Translations under genes and position numbers: made by a program | Shown: positions 25,249-33,583 of the stretch, piece after piece | Layout of the letters: every line of letters begins with the position of its first letter | How positions within the stretch are numbered: the first letter of the stretch is position 1 | Origin: Fimiplasma intestinipullorum | GTDB taxonomy: Bacteria > Bacillota_I > Bacilli_A > Erysipelotrichales > Coprobacillaceae | Assembly: GCA_018715065.1 (NCBI GenBank) | Contig: DVMJ01000022.1 | Span: forward strand, 1-44,637 | Length of the DNA stretch: 44,637 nucleotides | Direction of reading: 5' to 3' | The notes under the pieces: model-generated | What the model was told of the DNA's origin: nothing | What the model saw: the letters and a program-made list of their open reading frames with translations, nothing else | The model's database searches: none

Positions 25249-25714
25249 TGATGCGATAAGCTTCACAGAGCATGTCTAGAGACATGCGGCAATTAGCCGG
25301 GCTGGTGGAAGGCAGACTGACGGCATGCAGTCCCGTCAGCGGGTATTGATAACGTTCGTATAACTGATAAGCTTTCTTGCCAGTCGTATAGATGCTCTTA
25401 ATCTGACTTTGACTGAGCAGTGGCTCCAGATCGGCTGGTACGACCCTGGCAATCGACTGATCCGCAGCCCCTTTGATATCACAGGCTTCCAGCACATCGT
25501 ATAAAGCGATGTGCTTTTCATGCAGAAAAGCCGCCTGGTCTTTGGGACACTTCAAGCTGACATCGAACAAGGCTTCCATCACCCGCCAAAAACGGTTTTG
25601 CGGATGACCATAATAGAAGCCTATCTCACGCGATTTAGGCGAAGGCATGGTCCCCAAAATCAGGATCTTCGAAGCGGCATCATAGATGGGAGAAAGCGTA
25701 TGGGTCACTCTCAT
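25232..25714 (-). CDS. Deoxyinosine (hypoxanthine)-DNA glycosylase, UDG superfamily family 6
   Basis: The 160-residue protein belongs to the uracil-DNA glycosylase superfamily. LILGTMPSPKSREIGFYYGHPQNRFWRV is characteristic of the hypoxanthine-DNA glycosylase branch, and LPSTSPANCR fits the late SPSSANA-type motif. It would excise hypoxanthine arising from deaminated adenine. The gene overlaps the RNase H gene by 4 nt (ATGA), so the two are translationally coupled. A mismatch-specific Mug-type activity is an alternative. Confidence 0.85.
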   Translation of the reverse strand: MRVTHTLSPIYDAASKILILGTMPSPKSREIGFYYGHPQNRFWRVMEALFDVSLKCPKDQAAFLHEKHIALYDVLEACDIKGAADQSIARVVPADLEPLLSQSQIKSIYTTGKKAYQLYERYQYPLTGLHAVSLPSTSPANCRMSLDMLCEAYRIILKDL

Positions 25715-26298
25715 CCATCCAACCCCAGGGCTTTTTTGGCCAAGGCATCCGCCTCATCATTGAGCGGATGATTCGAATGGCTCTTGATCTTGCGAAAACG
25801 GATCTGCATCGCTTGGGACATCTGTAAATAGAAATCCCGATAAGCTTTCGTTCCCGCTTTGTTAGCCTGCCATTGTCCCGTGCACCAGTTTTCGATCCCC
25901 GCATAATCGTAGCAGATTTCCAGGCTCTGACACTGATGATCGTAGGCAAACTGCATGGCTTTCTTAGCGCCTTCAATCTCCCCGGCCACATTGCGCATGG
26001 ACATCATCTCAGGATCACGCAGCATCATCGAAAAAGTATATTTCTTCTGCTGATAAAACAGAACGACCCCATAACTATAACAAAACGTGCTTTGATCAAA
26101 GCTGCCATCCACATAGGCAACACATTCAGCCTGTTCCGTGGTTGCCTTGGCTTCCGGTGCCATAAACTGTTTGGCGGCTTCTAAGGTCGTAAAACTTTTA
26201 TATTTGGCATTCGGATAGCCGTTTACCTGCGCCTTACATTCATCCCAGGACGAATAGATGCCCGGTTGACGGCCGACCCGCACCGCATAATATTTCAT
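25711..26298 (-). CDS. rnhA: Ribonuclease HI with N-terminal viroplasmin-like domain
   Basis: The 195-residue protein has a short N-terminal RNA/DNA-hybrid-binding domain (YYAVRVGRQPGIYSSWDECKAQVNGYPNAKYKSF..., residues about 1-47), followed by an RNase H fold. Catalytic acids are visible in AYVDGSFDQ, AGEIEGAKKAM, EICYDYAGIENW and NDEADALAKKA. It removes RNA from RNA-DNA hybrids. The domain order is the one found in many Firmicute and eukaryotic RNases HI. It is followed by the glycosylase gene with a 4-nt overlap. Confidence 0.93.
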   Translation of the reverse strand: MKYYAVRVGRQPGIYSSWDECKAQVNGYPNAKYKSFTTLEAAKQFMAPEAKATTEQAECVAYVDGSFDQSTFCYSYGVVLFYQQKKYTFSMMLRDPEMMSMRNVAGEIEGAKKAMQFAYDHQCQSLEICYDYAGIENWCTGQWQANKAGTKAYRDFYLQMSQAMQIRFRKIKSHSNHPLNDEADALAKKALGLDG

Positions 26299-26302
26299 AA
26301 TA

Positions 26303-27838
26303 TCACCTCATTGATGGAAAGATACGTTCTAAAAAACCAAAGACCGTATGCTGCTCGCGGCGATTCATGCTCCACTTCAGGATGCTGACACAATACGTCA
26401 CCACGATCAGTAACCCACATAGGCTCATACTGACAAACGAATCCGGCACAATGACATAATGGACGATCAGGGTACAGCACAGCGGCAGCACAAAACCGCG
26501 CATGATCCGCAACATATTGCGCCAGAAATAACGCATATCCAAACCGACCCGCGTATGATAATACCAGTTCAGTACCATGTTTCCCAGCACATTCATGATC
26601 AGCGTGCCCAAAGCGGCTCCGGTAGGACCCCACATCAGACTTAGGGGGATCGAACAGATTGCATTGGAAAGCACAATGGCCAGATTCGCAAATGCCTTGA
26701 AGCGATGCATGTTTTTGGCCTGCAGAATCGGAATGGCCATATACTGAATGGCCGGAATGAGCACGGCAAAGAAAAGGATCATCGTCACCCTGTAAACCTC
26801 ATGATAGTTCTCACTGGCAGCTCCATACAAACTGGAGAAATACTCGCCCACTCCAAAAAAACCAAAAATGATCAGCGACAACACCATGAACTGAATGCGG
26901 GCCACTTGCGTAAACAGGCGCGTCAGTTCCCAATCATCCGATCCACTGGCGACAATACGGTGGATCTTCGGCGTAAAGACATCGGAGATCGTCGAAGAGA
27001 AATTGAAAAAGTAACGGCTCAGCTGATCGGCCAGACTGTAGATCGTTACCGCACTGGCGGAAACCAGCGATCCTAAAAGAATACGATCCAGGCTCCAGTT
27101 GATCTGGTCAACGATCAGATTGATCATGACAAAGAATGAGAAACCAAAGATCTCTCTCAAATCAGCCAGTCTAGGAATATAGAACTTAAAGCGGATCTTC
27201 AATACCTTAAAGCAATAAACGATATAGATCACGCTCGTCGTCATCGTTACAGCCATGGTCGCTAAAGAAAGCGACATGTTGCCAAATCCCAGAAACAGTA
27301 ATGGCAAGCTTAAAAGCGGATTACAGATCTGGCGCAGGATCGTGATGGCCCGCAGCAAAATAAACTGTTCACGGACCATGATATTCGATTCAAATATGTA
27401 GGTTGGAAAAGTAATACAGATGTTGATGATCATCACCAGCATCAATACCCGCGTCTGATTGATGAGCTCCGGATGACTGGCTATCTCAGACGGCCAGGCA
27501 ATCAGTGTTCCACTGATCTGCATCAATAAAAGACCGCAAATAAAGGCAATGACTGCAATGACCAGATACATGCAAAGAAATAAGCCATTGAGTCTGGCCA
27601 GTCCTTCTCTGTCTCTTTTTGCCTGCAGGCGGGAATAAAAACGTGTAAAAGTCGCATATAAGCCCATCTGGAATAAAGACAGGTTTTGGATGATCCCGAG
27701 TGCCCATGAATAGATACCGTAGTCAACTTCACCGACAATGCTGGTCATGACCGGCGTGTATAATAAAGTACTGATTAAGCCGATGGCTACGGAAATATAG
27801 GACATCGCTATTCCTATCCCTCTTTGACTTTTCGCCAT
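26303..27838 (-). CDS. Polysaccharide/oligosaccharide flippase (Wzx/MATE-like, MOP superfamily)
   Basis: The 511-residue protein has about 12-14 hydrophobic segments and no soluble domains. The N-terminus IGIAMSYISVAIGLISTLLYTPVMTSIVG..DYGIYSWALGI is typical of RfbX/Wzx-type flippases that move lipid-linked oligosaccharides across the membrane. Substrate unknown; no glycosyltransferases are adjacent. AGGAGG lies 7 nt before the ATG. The RNase H gene follows after 4 bp, so they are likely cotranscribed. Confidence 0.88.
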   Translation of the reverse strand: MAKSQRGIGIAMSYISVAIGLISTLLYTPVMTSIVGEVDYGIYSWALGIIQNLSLFQMGLYATFTRFYSRLQAKRDREGLARLNGLFLCMYLVIAVIAFICGLLLMQISGTLIAWPSEIASHPELINQTRVLMLVMIINICITFPTYIFESNIMVREQFILLRAITILRQICNPLLSLPLLFLGFGNMSLSLATMAVTMTTSVIYIVYCFKVLKIRFKFYIPRLADLREIFGFSFFVMINLIVDQINWSLDRILLGSLVSASAVTIYSLADQLSRYFFNFSSTISDVFTPKIHRIVASGSDDWELTRLFTQVARIQFMVLSLIIFGFFGVGEYFSSLYGAASENYHEVYRVTMILFFAVLIPAIQYMAIPILQAKNMHRFKAFANLAIVLSNAICSIPLSLMWGPTGAALGTLIMNVLGNMVLNWYYHTRVGLDMRYFWRNMLRIMRGFVLPLCCTLIVHYVIVPDSFVSMSLCGLLIVVTYCVSILKWSMNRREQHTVFGFLERIFPSMR

Positions 27839-27871
27839 GTATTAACCTCCTCAAAAGTAGTTATCATGTCT

Positions 27872-27900
27872 ATTTTACTCTGATTGCTTCAAAAAGACAA
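27872..27900 (-). promoter_or_regulatory. Promoter of the flippase gene
   Basis: On the minus strand TTGTCT (27900-27895) and TAAAAT (27877-27872) with 17-bp spacing, 34 bp before the start codon. Confidence 0.6.
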
Positions 27901-27921
27901 TCCATATAATGAGCATAAAAT

Positions 27922-28010
27922 AAAAACAGGCTGGTTAGAGCCTGTTTTTTTGGCATGGGAAAATTGGGAGAGGGGTAAACCATGCCGTGTCTTCATTATA
28001 TCCTTTGACA
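27922..28010 (-). ncRNA. Candidate small RNA A with C-rich hairpin loop
   Basis: A predicted transcript of about 89 nt on the minus strand. It begins about 7 nt after TATAAT (28022-28017). A 7-bp hairpin GGCATGG/CCATGCC (27986-27980 with 27958-27952) exposes a loop containing ACCCCTCTCCC, complementary to Shine-Dalgarno sequences. A terminator ACAGGCT/AGCCTGT with a T-run ends it near 27922. No convincing ORF is present on either strand. The layout resembles Firmicute anti-SD regulatory RNAs. Transcription is inferred only. Confidence 0.5.
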
Positions 28011-28016
28011 TGATTT

Positions 28017-28048
28017 ATTATAAGACAGTTTTATGAATCATATATGAA
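28017..28048 (-). promoter_or_regulatory. Promoter A with TTCA-N7-TTCA direct repeat
   Basis: On the minus strand TTCATATATGATTCATAA (28048-28031) is a TTCA direct repeat with an 11-bp period, and TATAAT starts 15 nt after the beginning of the second repeat. This helical-turn spacing is typical of OmpR/PhoB-type response-regulator sites overlapping the -35 region. Confidence 0.45.
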
Positions 28049-28080
28049 CATAAACAAAAACTTCATTTCTTTTTCCAAAG

Positions 28081-28137
28081 AAAAAGTAGCACCAGGTGCT
28101 ACGGGGAGGAATTAGTGCTCATCACTTCACTAACTTC
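28081..28137 (-). ncRNA. Candidate small RNA B with C-rich linker
   Basis: A predicted transcript of about 57 nt or slightly longer on the minus strand. It contains a single-stranded TTCCTCCCC segment immediately followed by the terminator GTAGCACC/GGTGCTAC and a T-run (28102-28081). The CCTCCCC stretch is complementary to Shine-Dalgarno sites. It is the upstream partner of candidate A and has the same promoter architecture. No ORF of note overlaps it. Confidence 0.45.
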
Positions 28138-28143
28138 AAGCAC

Positions 28144-28175
28144 ATCATATCAACCCTATTTGAACTATATGTGAA
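28144..28175 (-). promoter_or_regulatory. Promoter B with TTCA-N7-TTCA direct repeat
   Basis: On the minus strand TTCACATATAGTTCAAATA begins near 28174 and carries TTCA twice with an 11-bp period. TATGAT (28149-28144) starts 15 nt after the beginning of the second TTCA, exactly as in promoter A. Confidence 0.42.
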
Positions 28176-28211
28176 CAATTCACATATTTCTCAAACATTT
28201 TTCTTTTTTTG

Positions 28212-29102
28212 TTAAGCCTGCTGGCTTTGTGCATAGAGCACAGCACCCAACAGATTCGCATCATTACTGAACAGGCAGCGATCGATCTTCGTCGTCACCA
28301 GATCTGGAAAACTGAATTTCGCTTCTTTATAGGTCGCCCGAATTTTTTCGATAAACCAGTCTTCTTCTGAGATCCCCCCGCCTAGACAAATGATCTCTGG
28401 ATTATAGAAGATCACAATGGCATGCAGGCCCATGGCGATATTGCGGCACCATTCATTCATCGCTTCAACCGCTTCCGGATCATTTTCCAGATAAAGCTGA
28501 CTGATCTCCGTTCCGTATTTCAGCTGACGTTCACAAGGAACTTTGGCATTATAGATATGAATCAGGGCATCCATGCTGGCAAGACTAGCCAGGCCAATGA
28601 CTTTGCCGTTTTCATCAAAACCTGCTGGCAGACTGGAAAATTCACCGGCAATTCCGTCTACGCCCTGGATAACACCGTTTTTGTCACAAACACAACCGCC
28701 GATCCCCGTTCCAATCACAAAATAGACACTGGACTGACTGTGTTGTCCATTACCGATCCGCATCTCACAATAGCCTGCCGCCTTTGCATCATTCATCGTA
28801 TACGTCGGTTTATTCAGACGTTTCATCACTTCCTGATTAACATTCGTACCCAGCATGATGCGAACTGTTCGGGCTGCTTTGGAAAGCACCTGTGAATCCG
28901 AACGGATCACTCCTGGTGCGGATACCCCGATCAAATCAATTTCGTCTAAATGGTCGATATCGGCACACACATAATCATAGAACTGTTCAGGTGTCTCACA
29001 TAATCGCGTCTCTTTTTTCCACTTCTTCACAATCGTGGCCTCTCCCTCAATCAGGGCATATTTGATAAACGTCCCCCCAATATCGATTCCTAAATGATAC
29101 AT
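28212..29102 (-). CDS. ROK-family sugar kinase (glucokinase-like)
   Basis: The 296-residue protein has the ROK ATPase fold: GIDIGGTFIKYALI (phosphate 1), GVSAPGVI, NDAKAAGYCE with the catalytic Asp, VIGTGIGGCV (phosphate 2) and IICLGGGIS near the C-terminus. The usual zinc-binding CxCGxxGC motif and the preceding E-x-G-H histidine are missing (AGEFSS instead), as in beta-glucoside kinase-like ROK members. The sugar substrate is therefore uncertain. The ATG follows AGGAGG, 4 bp after thymidine kinase ends. Confidence 0.88.
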   Translation of the reverse strand: MYHLGIDIGGTFIKYALIEGEATIVKKWKKETRLCETPEQFYDYVCADIDHLDEIDLIGVSAPGVIRSDSQVLSKAARTVRIMLGTNVNQEVMKRLNKPTYTMNDAKAAGYCEMRIGNGQHSQSSVYFVIGTGIGGCVCDKNGVIQGVDGIAGEFSSLPAGFDENGKVIGLASLASMDALIHIYNAKVPCERQLKYGTEISQLYLENDPEAVEAMNEWCRNIAMGLHAIVIFYNPEIICLGGGISEEDWFIEKIRATYKEAKFSFPDLVTTKIDRCLFSNDANLLGAVLYAQSQQA

Positions 29103-29105
29103 TGC

Positions 29106-29723
29106 TTATTCCTCCTTTTCATGCTTCTTTAACGAATAGTGGCGTGGCCGATCCATGACTTCATGACAATGCCGACAGCGCGGTTCATAGCTGTCCTTCG
29201 CACCAATCATGATCACCGGGTCATCAAAAGCCGCCGGTTTTCCATTGACTAGACGCTGCGTTCGCGTTGCCGGCGCCCCACAGCGTGCGCAAACCGCGGT
29301 CAGCTTGCTGACAAACTCCGCTTTGGTTAAAAGCTGCGGCATGACCCCAAACGGTTCACCGCGAAAATCTGTATCCAAGCCCGCAATCATGACGCGCTTG
29401 CCTAGGTCAGCCAGATACTCACAGATGTCGACGATCTCCTCATCGAAGAACTGGGCTTCATCGATGGCAATGACCTCATCATCTTCATCAACATATTCGA
29501 GGATCTCCTTCGCCTCCTTCACAACAAGACAGGGGATATGCATGCCGGCATGACTGACGATCTCCGTCTCACTATACCGATTATCCACTTGCGGTTTAAA
29601 TACCTTGATTCTTTTTTTCGCAAAGCTGAGCACATGGATCCGCCGAATCAGCTCTTCTGTCTTACCGGCGAACATACAGCCGCTAATGGCTTCGATCCAG
29701 CCTTCTTTATACTGATGATACAA
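29106..29723 (-). CDS. tdk: Thymidine kinase
   Basis: The roughly 205-residue enzyme phosphorylates thymidine to dTMP. Walker A is CMFAGKTEELIRR and the Walker B-like segment is VIAIDEAQFFD. A zinc ribbon has CARCGAPATRTQR and CRHCHEV. The TTG at 29723 is proposed as start because AAGGGG lies 9 nt upstream and MYHQYKEGWIEAISGCMF matches the family N-terminus. An in-frame ATG at 29747 overlaps a TATAAT box and would leave no leader. It is followed closely by the ROK kinase gene. Confidence 0.93.
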   Translation of the reverse strand: MYHQYKEGWIEAISGCMFAGKTEELIRRIHVLSFAKKRIKVFKPQVDNRYSETEIVSHAGMHIPCLVVKEAKEILEYVDEDDEVIAIDEAQFFDEEIVDICEYLADLGKRVMIAGLDTDFRGEPFGVMPQLLTKAEFVSKLTAVCARCGAPATRTQRLVNGKPAAFDDPVIMIGAKDSYEPRCRHCHEVMDRPRHYSLKKHEKEE

Positions 29724-29768
29724 AAAAACATCCCCTTTCTTCTTCATTATACACGATTTTAAGCCTAC

Positions 29769-29794
29769 AAAAAAGAGGAAGCACTTACTTCCTC
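29769..29794 (-). terminator. Terminator of dnaB
   Basis: On the minus strand GAGGAAG-TAAGTG-CTTCCTC is followed by seven T residues; the TAA stop codon is in the loop. Confidence 0.9.
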
Positions 29795-31149
29795 AAATCT
29801 TTTGACTGACTGATGCCCGGTTCAGCCATTCTGGCCAGATCACTGAAACGGCTGTAGTTCTTCTCCAGCGCCAGTTCCACCTTGCCGGTAGGCCCATTTC
29901 GATGTTTGGCCACATTGACTTCGACAATGCCGGTATCCGAGCCTTTATCGGCCTGTTGATCATAGTAGCCTTCGCGGTATAAGAAAATAATGATATCCGC
30001 ATCCTGCTCGATGGCTCCGGATTCACGCAGGTCCGACATCATCGGACGCTTGTCATCACGCCGTTCAAGTGAACGAGAGAGCTGTGACAAGGCAATCAGC
30101 GGTACCTCCAGCTCACGCGCGAGCCCCTTGAGCTGACGTGAAATGTCGGAAACCTCCTGCTGCCTGGACTCCTTGCCGTTACCGACGATCAGCTGCAGAT
30201 AGTCGATCAGGATCATCTTCAGCCCGTGATCCTGTTTCAATCGTCTGGCCTTGGCAATCAGATCGTTGATCTTAATTCCTGGTGTATCATCAATATATAA
30301 GTTACATTCACTGACTCTTTCGGTTGCCGCATAATACTTGTTGGCATCATTGGTCAGGATCTCCCCGTTTCTGAGCTGGCCGCCCTCAATGCCGCCCATA
30401 GCGGAAATACAACGTTTGATCAGCTGTTCGGCAGGCATCTCCAAAGAGAAAAAAGCAACGGCTTCGTCACTCTTGTGTGCCACATTTGTCGCGATATTCA
30501 AGGCAAACGCCGTCTTACCAACGGATGGACGGGCACCGATGATAATGAGATCCCCCGGCTGAAAGCCCTGGGTAATATGATCAAGATCGCGGAATTTCGT
30601 AGCGATGCCGGCGACTTCCCCCCGGTTCTGAGAATTGAGCATCAGCTGATTGGTGACCTCGCGGATGACTGAATGCACATCTTTGAACTCGCCGGTCGTT
30701 CGATCACGCGTCACCTTCAGCATATCCTGTTCAGATTGACTGATAAAATCATCGATATTTTCCAATTCACCGTAAGCCCCCTCGACAATCCGCTCAGACT
30801 GACGGATCAGGCGACGCAGGACCGCTTTATCTTCAATGATCTTGCAGTAAAAAGGGGTATGTTTAATGGTTGGGACCGATTCACTCAACTGAAAGAGATA
30901 TTCGACACCACCTGTTTTTTCTAACTGATTTAAATTGCGCAAATAAGCCGTCACTGTTGTCACATCAACCGGCTGATTTTGGGCATACAGGGCACTCATC
31001 GCACTAAAGATCAGGCGATGCGGTTCCTGATAAAAATCCTCCGGGTGCAGCTTTCCCAAAGCTTCACTGCAGGCATTTTTGCTCATCAGCATGGAGCCTA
31101 GAACTGACCGTTCAGCATCTAAATCATTTGGCATTACTCTAGCTGGCAT
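29785..31149 (-). CDS. dnaB: Replicative DNA helicase
   Basis: The 454-residue hexameric helicase unwinds DNA at the fork. It has an N-terminal primase-interacting domain (NDLDAERSVLGSMLMSKNA) and a RecA-like motor with Walker A IIGARPSVGKTAFALNIA, VAFFSLEMPAEQL, LILIDYLQLI-type Walker B, and the QLSRSLERRDDKRPMMSDLRESGAIEQDAD block. No intein is seen. It is the last gene of the DUF2232-gdpP-rplI-dnaB operon; the Bacillus name is dnaC. Confidence 0.97.
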   Translation of the reverse strand: MPARVMPNDLDAERSVLGSMLMSKNACSEALGKLHPEDFYQEPHRLIFSAMSALYAQNQPVDVTTVTAYLRNLNQLEKTGGVEYLFQLSESVPTIKHTPFYCKIIEDKAVLRRLIRQSERIVEGAYGELENIDDFISQSEQDMLKVTRDRTTGEFKDVHSVIREVTNQLMLNSQNRGEVAGIATKFRDLDHITQGFQPGDLIIIGARPSVGKTAFALNIATNVAHKSDEAVAFFSLEMPAEQLIKRCISAMGGIEGGQLRNGEILTNDANKYYAATERVSECNLYIDDTPGIKINDLIAKARRLKQDHGLKMILIDYLQLIVGNGKESRQQEVSDISRQLKGLARELEVPLIALSQLSRSLERRDDKRPMMSDLRESGAIEQDADIIIFLYREGYYDQQADKGSDTGIVEVNVAKHRNGPTGKVELALEKNYSRFSDLARMAEPGISQSKDLRK

Positions 31150-31163
31150 AACCTTCGCTTCCT

Positions 31164-31610
31164 TTATTTCTCTGTCGTATGCACTCTAAATTGTGCGACA
31201 ACACCTTTGTACAGTTCCACTTTGACCTGTGTATAGCCTAAAGCATGAATAGGATAAAAATCGATAAATTTACGTTTATCCACCCGAATATCATACTGTT
31301 CACGCAAGGCTTCCGTAATCTGCTTGATAGAAATACCACCAAACACACGGCCATTTGTACCGCCTGACAGCTTAAATTCAAGCACGAGATCTGCCATACG
31401 TTTAGCTAAGGCCTCGGCATCAGCCTTCTTTTGTTTTTCAATCTCTGCCTGTTTCTCCTCATCTCTCTTTAAAGCAGCTCTGCCCTGAGCAGTAGCCATC
31501 ACAGCCAGCTTATTTTTGATCAGATAGTTCTGGCCATAGCCATCGGCCACCTTAACAATCTCGCCTTTTTTTCCTACTTTACGTACATCCTGAAGTAAAA
31601 TGACTTCCAT
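31164..31610 (-). CDS. rplI: Large-subunit ribosomal protein bL9
   Basis: The 148-residue protein opens MEVILLQDVRKVGKKGEIVKVADGYGQNYLIKN, the standard L9 N-terminal domain. A long charged connecting helix and the C-terminal domain with GGTNGRVFGGISIKQI follow. It binds 23S rRNA at the base of the L1 stalk. It lies 3 bp after gdpP and 14 bp before dnaB, the conserved Firmicute order. Confidence 0.97.
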   Translation of the reverse strand: MEVILLQDVRKVGKKGEIVKVADGYGQNYLIKNKLAVMATAQGRAALKRDEEKQAEIEKQKKADAEALAKRMADLVLEFKLSGGTNGRVFGGISIKQITEALREQYDIRVDKRKFIDFYPIHALGYTQVKVELYKGVVAQFRVHTTEK

Positions 31611-31613
31611 TCT

Positions 31614-33569
31614 TTATTCCTCTCTTTCACTGTAATATTCATCTAATTTCTCAACCAGACGCTTTCTCACATCCATCACACTGCTATTTTTTACCTGGCA
31701 GGCCGCCATACTGAAATGACCGCCACCCCCCATTTTTTCCATGATGACCTGGACATTGATCTTGCCATTGCTGCGGCTGGAGATGGCCACCGTGCCCTCA
31801 TCCACCCGACCGATCACAAAGCTTGCTTCGGTCTCATTGATATCCAGTAATTCATTACCGACCTTCGCTAACATGACACGACTGTAAGTGACATCCTCAC
31901 GTCCGCAGGCAATCAGCACCTTCTCGTTATAACGGGCAGCGCTCTGGACAAATTCCGCTTTCTTTAAAGTGAAAACATAATCATCCTGCAGCAGTTCTGT
32001 GGCATGAGAGACATTCGCTCCCAGTTCTTTCAACGTGGCTGCTACCCGGAAGGTACGCACCCCCGTGCGGGTCTTAAAGCTTGAGGTATCCACCAGCAGA
32101 CCGGCATACATGATGGTGGCCTCCAGCTCACTTAAGTGAACCGGATGATCCATATATTCATAAAACTCCGTAATCAGTTCCACCGTACTGGAAGCCGCCG
32201 GTTCCAGATAAGTCAGGATCGGTCGAGCCATAAATTCCTCACCACGACGGTGGTGATCGATCACGACAATATTGCTGCAGGCTTCCACCAGTTCCTTGGC
32301 AATCGCCAGACTTGGCTTATGGTTATCCACGCTGATCAAAAGACTTTCTTTATTGATCAGTTCCATCGCTCTGGCCGGTGTGATCAGGCGCTCACTATAA
32401 TCTTCCTGCTTTTGCAACAGATGAAAGGCGCGGCGCGTCTTATCCTCCATCGAATCCGGATCAATGATGATATAAACATCCTTTTGGGCCATTCGGGCAA
32501 TTCTCGCCATACCGATGCTGGCTCCAAACGAATCCAGATCCGACTCCTTATGTCCCATGACAAAGACATTGCTGGCGGGTTTAAATAAGCCATTCAACGA
32601 GTTGGCAATCACGCGCACACGCACCCGATTATTTTTGGCATAGGTCTCACTGTTGCCGCCAAAGAAACGTAAAGGCTCGCCTTCGGTCTTGACCACGACC
32701 TGATCTCCGCCGCGGCTAAAAGCCAGACTCAGGGCATCATTGGCATCCTCATCCATATTTTTCAATCCGTTTGTCTTAGAGATCCCGATACTTAAAGACA
32801 TCACTGCCCCAAGTGACGAGGCCTGTTCACGGACCCGGTTCAAAATCACAAATTTACTATCCACCAGGGCCGAAAAGATCTTATCATTCAAAAAGCCAAT
32901 ATAGTTTTCCTGGCGGTATCTTTTCAAAACGATCTGATATTCCTTGGCCCATTGCGCCAGGGTCGTTCGGATCGATGACTGCAGCAGGGCACCTTTCTGT
33001 TCATCAACGCTGTTGATGACCTCGTCAAAATTGTCCACCGATAAATACAGCATGACCGGTTTCTGTTCACGATAGGCCTTATAAAGCGTGGTGTAGTTGG
33101 ACACATCCTTTAAATAAAGCATGTGGGAATCCTGGTTATTGTACACCTCATAATAACGCCCCTCGATCTCCATGGTAGTCACTTCATCATCATCAAATGT
33201 GTTGCGAAAACGCGGCTGCCAGTCTTCCAGCTTCATACCCAGCACATGCCAGTCGAGCTCATCGAAAAGTTCCGAAGCCCAGGTAATGACATGTTTATCA
33301 TCATACATGATCATCCCCACAAAACCAAACAGAAAAGCATTCTTGGCATCCGTTCCAATGGCTTTTGAGATGGTCATCGCATCATCTTCCACCTGACGGA
33401 ACAGACGTAAAAAGAGGGCCCCTAATAGTAGACTGCTCAGTAAGACAACAACCATGAAGAGCGCAAAAGCCAGTTCCTGAAACAAGAGAAAAAGAAGGGC
33501 ACTGATGATGACCTCAAAAATCAGGACAGCCAAAAGGTGCTGCTTGTATTTTAATAACTTCTCTGTCAT
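31614..33569 (-). CDS. gdpP: Cyclic-di-AMP phosphodiesterase (GdpP)
   Basis: The 651-residue membrane enzyme hydrolyses c-di-AMP. Two N-terminal transmembrane helices (about residues 10-55) are followed by a PAS-like domain, a degenerate GGDEF domain (PVMLYLSVDNFDEVINS, LSLAFSRGGDQVVVK), a DHH domain with GHKESDLDSFGASIG, VDNHKPS and VIDHHRRG, and a DHHA1 domain ending GGGGHFSMAA. All metal-binding acids and histidines appear present. It sits between DUF2232 and rplI, as in Bacillus (yybT). Confidence 0.95.
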   Translation of the reverse strand: MTEKLLKYKQHLLAVLIFEVIISALLFLLFQELAFALFMVVVLLSSLLLGALFLRLFRQVEDDAMTISKAIGTDAKNAFLFGFVGMIMYDDKHVITWASELFDELDWHVLGMKLEDWQPRFRNTFDDDEVTTMEIEGRYYEVYNNQDSHMLYLKDVSNYTTLYKAYREQKPVMLYLSVDNFDEVINSVDEQKGALLQSSIRTTLAQWAKEYQIVLKRYRQENYIGFLNDKIFSALVDSKFVILNRVREQASSLGAVMSLSIGISKTNGLKNMDEDANDALSLAFSRGGDQVVVKTEGEPLRFFGGNSETYAKNNRVRVRVIANSLNGLFKPASNVFVMGHKESDLDSFGASIGMARIARMAQKDVYIIIDPDSMEDKTRRAFHLLQKQEDYSERLITPARAMELINKESLLISVDNHKPSLAIAKELVEACSNIVVIDHHRRGEEFMARPILTYLEPAASSTVELITEFYEYMDHPVHLSELEATIMYAGLLVDTSSFKTRTGVRTFRVAATLKELGANVSHATELLQDDYVFTLKKAEFVQSAARYNEKVLIACGREDVTYSRVMLAKVGNELLDINETEASFVIGRVDEGTVAISSRSNGKINVQVIMEKMGGGGHFSMAACQVKNSSVMDVRKRLVEKLDEYYSEREE

Positions 33570-33583
33570 TGTTCATCACCTAC

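Noticed and set aside
28115..28175. A 19-codon plus-strand ORF starting GTG after GGGGAGG, and an 8-codon ORF near 27981 after GGGAGAGGGG
   Set aside because: The SD-like purine runs are the complements of the C-rich segments of the minus-strand sRNA candidates. The ORFs are tiny and their sequences unrelated, so real peptides are less likely than the RNA reading.
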